A DNA stretch of 5,649 nt from contig CAJMDR010000156.1 of the NCBI GenBank assembly GCA_905212215.1, positions 1 through 5,649 on the forward strand. The letters are read 5' to 3'. Shown here piece by piece: positions 1 through 5,649 of the stretch. The stretch is from an uncultured Porphyromonadaceae bacterium. Lineage in GTDB: Bacteria; Bacteroidota; Bacteroidia; Bacteroidales; Muribaculaceae. A model generated the notes under the pieces. That model did no database searches. It saw nothing but the letters and a program-made list of their open reading frames with translations, and was not told the DNA's origin. The position numbers and the translations under genes were made by a program. How positions within the stretch are numbered: position 1 is the first letter of the stretch; every line of letters starts with the position of its first letter.

Positions 1-1914
1 GAGCCGAAGACAGAGAAACAGGATACTGTTAAGCGGTCGTCGGCCTGGACGCTCAATTTCCCCTTGGGAGAGCATGTTCCTTCCACCATCGACACCCTGT
101 TGTACAATTATCAGCGTCAAGCTATTCCATCGATGCAGACCGACGAGTTTCTCACAACCGGCAACCTCGGCGCTCCATCGCTTACCCTCACCTTCGCCGA
201 CCGTCCGGAACGCGGCGCTTTCTTCTTCGACCGCAACCTCCAGACCTGGATGCAGACAGGCAGAACGCAGAAGTTCTACAATGTCTACATTCCCATGACC
301 CTGGCCAGCTATAACTTCGGCGGCAACCGCGAGAGCAATCAAGACCGTCTGCGGGCCGTTTTTGCAGGCAACGTCAATCGACGCATAGGCATTGGTGCCC
401 ACATAGACTATCTTTACTCGAAGGGTGCATACAACTATCAGGCGGTAAAGGATTATATCTACGGCTTCAGCGGATATTACCTTGGCGACCGCTATGAGTT
501 CCAGGGCTTCTGGGATCAGAACAATATGCTCAACAAGGAGAACGGCGGAATCACCAACGACCTCTACATCACCGACCCGGCAGTGCTGCAAGGTGGCGTG
601 GACAAGATAGAGCCGAAAGCTATTCCCACCAACCTCACCACGGCGCAGTCTCGCCTGCATGCCTCGCAGTTTTACATGAACCACGCCTACAAGATAGGCT
701 ATTGGCAGGATGAGGTGGTGAACGACACTCTCACTCGTCAGATATACATTCCTGTGGTGAAGTTCGTCTATGCCATGGACTGGAAACGGGGCCGCCATAA
801 CTTCCTCAACCTCCAGGCCACGGAGGCTCAGAAATTCTGGTGCAATACTTATTTCAATGACTCGGAGACCCGCGACCGCACCACTTATTCCGCGCTTAGC
901 AACACCGTTGGCATACAGATGCTCGAAGGCTTCAAGCCCTGGGTGAAGTTCGGTCTGTCGGCTTATCTTACCTACGAGAACCGCCGCTACACGCAGTTCA
1001 AGGCCGATTCACTTACTGACGCAAGCGGCACTCTCACACCTCTGCCCGAATTCTACGGAAGCATGAAGCACAAGGCGTCGCAGAACCTGCTGTGGGCAGG
1101 TGGAAGGATCGACAAGAGCAACGGTAAGCACCTCACCTATGCTGCCGAGGCAAAGTTCGGCATCATGGGCGATGTGGCCGCCGACCTGCTCCTTAGCGGC
1201 GAGGCCACAGGGCGATTCAGACTCTTCGGCGATACGGTAATGATAGGCGCAAAGGTATCTTTCCGTAACGAGGAGCCGGGATATCTGCTCAACCACTACA
1301 TCAGCAACCACTTCATCTGGGACAATGACTTCGGCAAGAAACGCAGCCTTGACATAGGCGGAAGCCTCACAATACCCTGGACAAACACACGTCTTGACAT
1401 TGCCTTCAGCAACGTCCAGAACCTGATTTATTTCGACTCCGTTTCCATGCCTCGGCAGGCAGGAAAATCAATACACGTTTTCATGGCGCGACTGCATCAG
1501 GAACTGCATTTCGGTATATGGAACTGGAACAACACCCTCACCTATCAGGCCTGCACCGACCAGAACACCCTGCCGCTTCCTGCACTGAGCATATATTCCA
1601 ACATGTATCTCAGCTTCCGCGCCTTCAGGGTGCTCCAGATGCAGATAGGCGTGGACTGCGACTACTACACCCGCTACAACGGCTATTCCTACCAGCCCGC
1701 AACCACCGTATTCACACTGCAGAATGGCCCTAAAGTGGGCAACTATGCCTTCTGCAACGCTTACATCACCGCCAAACTCTACCGCACACGTTTCTTCGTA
1801 CTCTGGAGCCATGTGAACCAGGGATGGTTCGGAAACAACTACTTCGCCATGCCAGGCTATCCCCTCAATCCCCGCCGCCTCCAGTTCGGCCTCAGCGTCG
1901 ACTTCGCTAACTGA
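1..1914 (+). CDS. Putative outer-membrane porin (Porin_10-like), 5' end outside window
   Basis: This is probably a beta-barrel outer-membrane porin of the Bacteroidetes 'putative porin' family (Porin_10, PF14121, from memory); its transported substrate is unknown. The frame is open from base 1 to TGA at 1912-1914, giving 637 residues, so the signal peptide and true start lie upstream. The TTG at 64 is not the start, because clear coding sequence precedes it. Family-like features are DTLLYNYQRQ near residue 30, GNLGAPSLTLTFADRPERG near residue 52, and KENGGITNDLYITDP near residue 180. From there to the end, alternating aromatic/polar strands with Asn/Gly/Asp turns look like barrel strands, and the protein closes with LQFGLSVDFAN, a beta-strand ending close to an aromatic residue. 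There is no frameshift in 1.9 kb, unlike the next gene. GC is about 53% in a counted 60-base sample. I am confident of an outer-membrane barrel and fairly confident of the family. Confidence 0.85.
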   Translation, partial: EPKTEKQDTVKRSSAWTLNFPLGEHVPSTIDTLLYNYQRQAIPSMQTDEFLTTGNLGAPSLTLTFADRPERGAFFFDRNLQTWMQTGRTQKFYNVYIPMTLASYNFGGNRESNQDRLRAVFAGNVNRRIGIGAHIDYLYSKGAYNYQAVKDYIYGFSGYYLGDRYEFQGFWDQNNMLNKENGGITNDLYITDPAVLQGGVDKIEPKAIPTNLTTAQSRLHASQFYMNHAYKIGYWQDEVVNDTLTRQIYIPVVKFVYAMDWKRGRHNFLNLQATEAQKFWCNTYFNDSETRDRTTYSALSNTVGIQMLEGFKPWVKFGLSAYLTYENRRYTQFKADSLTDASGTLTPLPEFYGSMKHKASQNLLWAGGRIDKSNGKHLTYAAEAKFGIMGDVAADLLLSGEATGRFRLFGDTVMIGAKVSFRNEEPGYLLNHYISNHFIWDNDFGKKRSLDIGGSLTIPWTNTRLDIAFSNVQNLIYFDSVSMPRQAGKSIHVFMARLHQELHFGIWNWNNTLTYQACTDQNTLPLPALSIYSNMYLSFRAFRVLQMQIGVDCDYYTRYNGYSYQPATTVFTLQNGPKVGNYAFCNAYITAKLYRTRFFVLWSHVNQGWFGNNYFAMPGYPLNPRRLQFGLSVDFAN

Positions 1915-1969
1915 CATTCCTATAGCAACCTCTTTATTATCTTAGAGAGGGTGTTGTAGAATACTGTCG

Positions 1970-2053
1970 TGTAGGTACGCACGGTTCTGCGTCTGCAAAT
2001 ATCCGTCTGATTTTCAATGAGTTATGCGGATGCACGAGCCGTGCATCCCTACA
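1970..2053. repeat. REP/MITE-like palindromic element
   Basis: The 18-base ends are an imperfect inverted repeat: 1970-1987 matches the reverse complement of 2036-2053 at 15 of 18 positions, with outermost TGTAGG/CCTACA. Each end also forms its own hairpin. The right one is perfect, GGATGCACG (2028-2036), loop AGC, CGTGCATCC (2040-2048). The left one is decayed, ACGCA (1977-1981), six-base loop, TGCGT (1988-1992). ATCCG at 2001-2005 can also pair with CGGAT at 2027-2031. Two hairpins inside larger terminal repeats is the architecture of REP pairs or very short MITEs. It lies just after the porin stop, a usual place for such elements. Multi-copy status cannot be shown from one window. Confidence 0.7.
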
Positions 2054-2181
2054 TTCCAATAATTTTGGCACAGCCTCTCTGTATTTGAATTTTTCCAGCA
2101 AAGACAACTTAGGAGGGGAACATCCTTTCTGACAGCACCCTCACTGCTCTTACAAAAATATTCTAAAAAAATCAATTATCA

Positions 2182-2212
2182 TTGTGAGAATCAAATAAAA
2201 CTTTTACCTTTA
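2182..2212 (+). promoter_or_regulatory. Bacteroidetes-type promoter for the receptor-like gene
   Basis: TTG at 2182-2184 is followed after 20 nt by TACCTTTA at 2205-2212, which matches the Bacteroidetes -7 consensus TAnnTTTG except at the last base. The spacing fits the usual 19-21 nt from the -33 TTG. Transcription would begin near 2217-2222, leaving a leader of about 100 nt before the ATG at 2324. The surrounding sequence is strongly AT-rich, as expected for a promoter. This is pattern matching only. Confidence 0.55.
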
Positions 2213-2323
2213 CAACTGGAGACCTTGCACTTATATTGCGCTACAAAAGCAAGAATATAGCAAATATCCAACAAAAAAACATTCCAGACAATACCATAAA
2301 GATAATCTCTTAAAATCTAAGAT

Positions 2324-4494
2324 ATGAAACTTTATTTTGCGAATGTTATAACAATCTGCTGCCTCTACTCCCCTATGATGGCAGCATTGCCGGAAGCAAT
2401 CAATCACTCCGCCGCGACACGACCGACGGAATCCACAGTCTCGTCCAAACCAACCGACTCCACAGTCACCATTCAGCAGGCAGACACGGTTAGGCAGAAA
2501 ACCACTCAGCTTGACGAGGTGGTGGTAAACAGCGACGGGCAATGGCGCGACGGCGAGAAATATGTCTTCCTTCCCCAAAAAGACAGAAGAACATTGCGCA
2601 GGATGCCACTTCGCTGCTTGAACGCATGTATATTCCCCTGTTAGTGTATCCCGGTGCCTCCGGAGGTCCTATCAAAGGACGCGACGGTGGAGCAATTTCC
2701 ATCTTCATAAACGGAGTGCAGGCAAATGACATTGACTTACGCACTTTCTGGCCAAAGCAATGCATAAGGGTAGAATATTTCGAGAATCCCTCCGACCCTC
2801 GTTTCAGCGGACACCGCAACGTAGTGAACTTCATTATGCCTGTATATGAATGGGGTGGCATTACAAAACTTAATGGATACCAGATTTTCCCGAACCAAGG
2901 CTCCTACAACGGTGCCTCAAAATTCACTTACAGACGCATGACATACGGCGCGGTGGTGTCGGGAGGATATGAACGCGACCATCTGTCCGGCTCCGAGACC
3001 GAATCGGAATACCGGGACCTGTATTACAAAGGCATTTACCACGATCTCATAACAGAGTCAGAACGCTCTTCGGGTGCCAGTCGCAGCGACAATCTGTCGG
3101 GTGCCTTTAACGCGGTGTATTCGCGCGACACCACCACCATAACCCACCAGGTGTCGCTAAACTGGAGCCGTGACCCCGGAAGCTATGAGAAAGGGACCCT
3201 TCTGTTCAGTCCTTCGATAATAGAAGGCAACGACATGCTGTCCCGCAGCAGAGGTCGGAGGCTGTCGCCGGTGGTGAGCGGACGGTATGTGCTCAAATTG
3301 CCGCATGACTATTTTTTGACGCAAAATGGCAGTATTCACATAACCACAACACCAGATACAGCAGCTACGCGGCAGGAGAGGAGCCCTCTTTCTTCAACGC
3401 CTCGCGCGAGAATGTGAACTCTGTCTACGGACACGTCTTCATCGGAAAATTCAAACAGAAATGGGGCTTCAATGCCACTGTGAGAAGCTTATACGACTGG
3501 TACGCCACAGACTACGACGGCACATACGACAACAATGTGCGCCAGCAAAGGGGAGAGTCAAAACTTGACGCAAATATCTTTTTTTACTTGTCCGAAACCT
3601 CAAACTCACCCTCAGCCCAAGGCTGGCTTACACATACTGGACTCTGAAAGGAGACAAGACCCGCAGACAATTCACGCTGGGAGCATCGTTCAACGCATCT
3701 TACGAATGGCCTAAAGGAGGTAACTCTTCTTATATCAACTGCTCTTATTTCCGACATGTGCCTGCACCCTCGGAATGGACAGACGCCATGATTCGCCAGT
3801 CGGAGCTGTTCTGGATAAAGGGCAATCCTAACATGAAGGCAAGCGAGTCATTCAACGTTTCGGTCGGACACAGCCTGCGACCCTTGAGAGTGCTGGACAT
3901 CGCCATGGGAGTGAGCTGGTACCGTAGCCTGCGGGAAAAGGGATTTTACTATTACGCGGCATCGCCGGAAGAGGGTGGGATTGTCAGAGAATATTATAAT
4001 ACAAGCGGTTCCTCATCCATCAGTTTCAATATTGACCCGAGCGTAAGGCTGCTGAACAACAACCTCATCATATACTTCCAGTTATCCGGCAACAGAGCAG
4101 ACAATTACGGCCATTACCGGGACCATCTGTTCGCACTCAGATACAGGGGTGGAATACTATACTATTTCGGTAATTTCGCCGTGGGCGGCTATTTCTCCAC
4201 AAAGCAGAAAAACTTACTCTCGGACAACACACATGTCAGCCGGGGAGAAAACTACGAACTGACATTCAAATACGGAATTTCACTCTGTCGGCGGAGCTAA
4301 GTGATTTCCTCCATACCCGTCGAACAGATCTGAGAAAGCTTGACATGGGCATCTATTCCAGTCATGGACGCTACTGGGTGACAGGGCGACAGTTGAAGAT
4401 AAGCATGACATATACCTTCGACTACGGAAAGAAAATCCAGGACCGTTCCATCATCAACGCCGAATCGGACAGCAAGACCTCGGTTATTCAGTAA
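2324..4494 (+). pseudogene. TonB-dependent-receptor-like outer-membrane barrel protein, four frameshifts
   Basis: Read across frames, this is an outer-membrane receptor of the TonB-dependent / OMP_b-brl_3-like type; its ligand is unknown. The ATG at 2324 starts a Sec signal peptide (MKLYFANVITICCLYSPMMA), then a Thr/Ser linker with a PTESTV/PTDSTV duplication, then LDEVVV at residues 63-68. A plug domain follows at about 70-175 (ISIFINGVQANDIDLRTFWP, RVEYFENPSDPRFSG), then a barrel of about 550 residues ending SDSKTSVIQ at TAA 4492. There is no CarboxypepD_reg-like domain. The reading frame steps back by one base four times: near 2577-2590 (frame 2 to 1), 3312-3321 (1 to 3), 3579-3597 (3 to 2) and 4274-4280 (2 to 1). 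One added base at each site gives 724 residues with no stop. For example, an extra A near 4276 turns YGISLCRRS* into YGNFTLSAELSDF. As written, the gene makes only about 106 residues. It is either a recent pseudogene or carries sequencing errors. Confidence 0.85.
4412..4484 (+). repeat. Direct repeat, copy 1 (receptor tail; copy 2 at 4996-5068)
   Basis: This segment of the first receptor's tail matches 4996-5068 at 63 of 73 positions with a constant offset of 584 bases and no gaps. The last 23 bases are identical in both. It encodes TYTFDYGKK through SDSKTSV, the most conserved end of the barrel. Such a repeat could serve for recombination between neighbouring paralogs, deleting the peptide gene lying between the copies. 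Confidence 0.85.
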
Positions 4495-4587
4495 TTTAAA
4501 GTCAGAAATCTTTCTGCTGGTATTGTCAAACCACCAACCGATCAAACCAACACCAACAATCATACTTCAATATCAAAAAGATTTTTT

Positions 4588-4878
4588 ATGAATAACCAGA
4601 AAAGGCGCATCCAAAAGTTCGTAAGTGAACTAAGTACGCCAAAAATGACGGAGGGACAGACCTCCTTCTTTCTCGTCCCTAACTCCGTTTTTGGAGAAGC
4701 GTCAAACGTATATCGCTGCAAGAACCTTGGGCCAGGTTGCATGAATAGTGAAAACAACAAAGCATGCACAAATGAAGCTGAATATTGTGAGGAATCGGAC
4801 AATAAAAAGGAATGTCTTACTATTCAGACAGAATGCGATGTCAATTTTGCTACTCAGGACGGTTGTAACAAATGCTGA
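4588..4878 (+). CDS. 96-residue peptide with periodic cysteines, possible RiPP-like precursor
   Basis: I do not recognise a named family. The ATG at 4588 is the only ATG start in this frame after the receptor stop at 4492, and the stop is TGA at 4876. Residues 1-43 have no cysteine and include a basic start (MNNQKRRIQKF) and a middle SELSTPKMTEGQTSFFL; there is no Sec signal peptide, lipobox or membrane helix. Residues 44-96 hold eight cysteines, at 44, 51, 60, 67, 76, 83, 93 and 96, spaced C-x6-C-x8-C-x6-C-x8-C-x6-C-x9-C-x2-C, a repeat of 16 to 17 residues. Similar residues recur in the x8 gaps (SENNKA, SDNKKE). The core is acidic. This leader-plus-core layout suggests a ribosomal peptide precursor or a disulfide/metal-binding peptide. 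No maturation enzyme or exporter lies in the window. The gene may be co-transcribed with the receptor upstream; I see no clear promoter of its own. GC is about 36% over 4741-4860. Confidence 0.75.
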   Translation: MNNQKRRIQKFVSELSTPKMTEGQTSFFLVPNSVFGEASNVYRCKNLGPGCMNSENNKACTNEAEYCEESDNKKECLTIQTECDVNFATQDGCNKC

Positions 4879-4943
4879 AACCCAACTTCTATCTGTTGTC
4901 TTGACTATCACATTACAACTAAGGCAATTTGTCAAGACACACT

Positions 4944-5081
4944 GACTACCGGAGAAGTTGGAAAATCGGACGCTGCCTGCTGTTCCGGTTCACCTACACC
5001 TTCGACTACGGCAAGAAGCTAAAGGATCGATCCACCATCAACGCTGAATCGGACAGCAAGACCTCGGTGATAGGCTTGTAA
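4944..5081 (+). pseudogene. C-terminal remnant of a second, paralogous receptor gene
   Basis: In the frame ending at TAA 5079-5081 the sequence reads DYRRSWKIGRCLLF, then RFTYTFDYGKKLKDRS and TINAESDSKTSVIGL. This aligns without gaps to the tail of the preceding receptor (YWVTGRQLKISMTYTFDYGKK, then SIINAESDSKTSVIQ). Over 4412-4484 against 4996-5068 the DNA is identical at 63 of 73 bases, including a 23-base perfect run (4462-4484 and 5046-5068). Only about 45 residues, the last barrel strands, remain. There is no start codon, signal peptide or plug, and the frame closes at TAA 4920-4922 upstream. The different last residues and the roughly 86% identity say it is a diverged paralog, not a fresh duplicate. 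It probably survives from a deletion that joined the region near 4880-4945 to this tail. Confidence 0.85.
4996..5068 (+). repeat. Direct repeat, copy 2 (receptor tail remnant)
   Basis: Partner of 4412-4484, at 63 of 73 identical bases. Past 5068 the two copies diverge at once (VIQ-stop against VIGL-stop), so the similarity is bounded by the coding end and does not run into the downstream flank. Confidence 0.85.
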
Positions 5082-5098
5082 GACAGCCAAGGAATCAT

Positions 5099-5136
5099 AA
5101 AAAAGTGTGCCGAAAATCAATCCGACACACTTTTTT
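5099..5136. terminator. Bidirectional intrinsic terminator between converging genes
   Basis: AAAAAAGTGTG (5099-5109) pairs perfectly with CACACTTTTTT (5126-5136). Inside, a C/A mismatch is followed by CG/CG pairing around an AT-rich loop. The GC-containing stem is followed by six T on the plus strand and, symmetrically, six T on the minus strand. It lies between the plus-strand receptor remnant (stop 5079-5081) and the minus-strand dehydrogenase (stop 5174-5176), so it can end transcripts from both directions. Confidence 0.85.
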
Positions 5137-5173
5137 ATTACAAATATGTTTAGTTTTGTCTACTCTCAGTAAG

Positions 5174-5649
5174 TTATTTTGCCAGCTTTACGCGCAGATG
5201 CTTGAGCATGTCCTGCGTCATGGCGTCGAGGTCATATTCAGGTTTCCAGTCCCATTCCTCGCGGGCGCAGCTGTCGTCAAGGCTGTCGGGCCATGAGTCG
5301 GCAATAGCCTGACGCAACGGGTCATGCTCGTACACCATCTTGAAGTCGGGAACATACTCCTGAATCTTGTTGTATATGATCTCCGGGTCGAAGCTCATGG
5401 AAGCAATGTTGAAGGAATTGCGGTGCTTGAGGCGCGTCGGGTCGGCTTCCATGATTTCTATGGCGGCGCGGAGGGCGTCGGGCATGTACATCATGTCCAT
5501 GAAGGTTCCGGGAGCCAGCGGGCATTTGAAGGTCTCGCCCTTCACTGCCGAATAATAGATGTCTACGGCATAGTCCGTTGTACCGCCACCCGGAGGAGCA
5601 ACGTAGCTGATAAGGCCGGGGAAGCGTACTGAACGTGTGTCGCAGCCGA
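5174..5649 (-). CDS. tdh: L-threonine 3-dehydrogenase, epimerase (short-chain) type, C-terminal half
   Basis: This cytosolic enzyme oxidises L-threonine with NAD+ to 2-amino-3-ketobutyrate, which Kbl then cleaves to glycine and acetyl-CoA. The frame is open to the window edge, and 157 residues up to TAA at 5174-5176 are visible, about half the usual length of roughly 310-320. It reads GCDTRSVRFPGLISYVAPPG, GGTTDYAVDIYYSAVKGE, then MMYMPDALRAAIEIMEADP, NSFNIASMSFDPEIIYNKI, RQAIADSWPDSLDDSCARE and a C-terminal WDWKPEYDLDAMTQDMLKHL. The PPGGGTTDYA stretch and the IADSWP/DDS/AR block are what I recall as typical of epimerase-type threonine dehydrogenases, as opposed to sugar-nucleotide epimerases. 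The Rossmann nucleotide-binding glycines and the catalytic YxxxK lie upstream, off the window, so activity cannot be judged here. The ATG at 5545 is internal. The gene converges on the receptor remnant and shares the hairpin terminator. Confidence 0.9.
   Translation of the reverse strand, partial: GCDTRSVRFPGLISYVAPPGGGTTDYAVDIYYSAVKGETFKCPLAPGTFMDMMYMPDALRAAIEIMEADPTRLKHRNSFNIASMSFDPEIIYNKIQEYVPDFKMVYEHDPLRQAIADSWPDSLDDSCAREEWDWKPEYDLDAMTQDMLKHLRVKLAK

Larger units (their letters stand above)
1915..2323. other. Non-coding gap holding a palindromic element and a promoter
   Basis: This 409-base gap separates the porin from the receptor-like gene. It holds an 84-bp inverted-repeat element (1970-2053) and, in an AT-rich stretch from about 2150 onward, a Bacteroidetes-type promoter (2182-2212) followed by a leader of about 100 nt. 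I see no credible gene on either strand, no tRNA-like fold, and no strong intrinsic terminator for the porin. A weak CCTCT/AGAGG pairing at 1929-1950 lacks a T tract. The part between 2054 and 2150 holds nothing I can name. Confidence 0.7.

Noticed and set aside
64..66. TTG as the start of the porin
   Set aside because: The same frame is open and coding-like from base 1, and the protein lacks a signal peptide at this point, so the start must be upstream of the window.
1468..1917. Minus-strand open frame of 149 codons opposite the porin
   Set aside because: It lies wholly antisense to strongly family-like porin sequence, its Val/Glu/Ala-rich low-complexity translation is typical of a shadow of GC-rich codons, and it has no promoter.
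1929..1950. Hairpin after the porin stop as an intrinsic terminator
   Set aside because: Only five base pairs (CCTCT/AGAGG), a long loop and no T tract after it.
2577..2590. Programmed -1 ribosomal frameshifting in the receptor gene
   Set aside because: Four shifts in one gene with no convincing X-XXY-YYZ heptamer or downstream pseudoknot. Decay or sequencing error is far simpler.
4503..4516. CAGAA/TTCTG hairpin after the receptor stop as a terminator
   Set aside because: Short weak stem with no T tract; it would not be expected to stop transcription into the peptide gene.
4526..4549. TCAAACCA repeats as a CRISPR or iteron array
   Set aside because: Only two 8-base copies in an A/C-biased stretch; there is no array or origin context.
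4748..4945. Overlapping 65-codon plus-strand frame inside the peptide gene
   Set aside because: Its translation shows no pattern, while the frame at 4588-4878 has strict cysteine periodicity; it is a shadow.
5324..5632. Plus-strand open frame of 102 codons over the dehydrogenase
   Set aside because: It is antisense to clearly recognisable threonine dehydrogenase sequence and lies beyond the bidirectional terminator.

Overview
The window looks like a chromosomal stretch from a gut-type member of the Bacteroidales; a Muribaculaceae- or Prevotella-like relative would fit. Supporting signs are an outer-membrane putative porin of the Bacteroidetes Porin_10 type, a TonB-dependent-receptor-like protein with an LDEVVV box, a TAnnTTTG-like promoter with a TTG about 20 nt upstream, no Shine-Dalgarno sequences, and an epimerase-type L-threonine 3-dehydrogenase. 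These assignments come from recalled family features, not from a search.

Layout, left to right. (1) Bases 1-1914, plus strand: the C-terminal 637 residues of a putative porin whose start lies outside the window. (2) Bases 1915-2323: a non-coding gap with an 84-bp palindromic REP/MITE-like element (1970-2053) and a plausible promoter (2182-2212). (3) Bases 2324-4494, plus strand: a TonB-dependent-receptor-like outer-membrane barrel gene. It is nearly complete at the protein level but broken by four single-base deletions; adding one base at each site gives a continuous protein of 724 residues. (4) Bases 4588-4878, plus strand: an intact 96-residue peptide with eight cysteines in its C-terminal half at near-regular spacing (C-x6-C-x8 repeated). 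It has no Sec signal peptide, and part of its gene is clearly more AT-rich than the neighbours. (5) Bases 4944-5081: the extreme 3' end of a second, paralogous receptor gene, 63/73 identical in its best stretch to the tail of the first. (6) Bases 5099-5136: a symmetric A-stem-T hairpin that can terminate transcription from both sides. (7) Bases 5174-5649, minus strand: the C-terminal half of an L-threonine 3-dehydrogenase that enters from the right edge.

The most interesting part is 2324-5081. A small cysteine-rich peptide gene sits between a frameshifted receptor gene and the stump of a receptor paralog. One reading is a tandem array of receptor and peptide units that has partly collapsed by deletion. 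The peptide resembles a ribosomally made precursor (leader plus repetitive Cys core), but no modification enzyme or transporter is visible here, so its function is unknown. The porin and the dehydrogenase are ordinary neighbours with no evident link to it.
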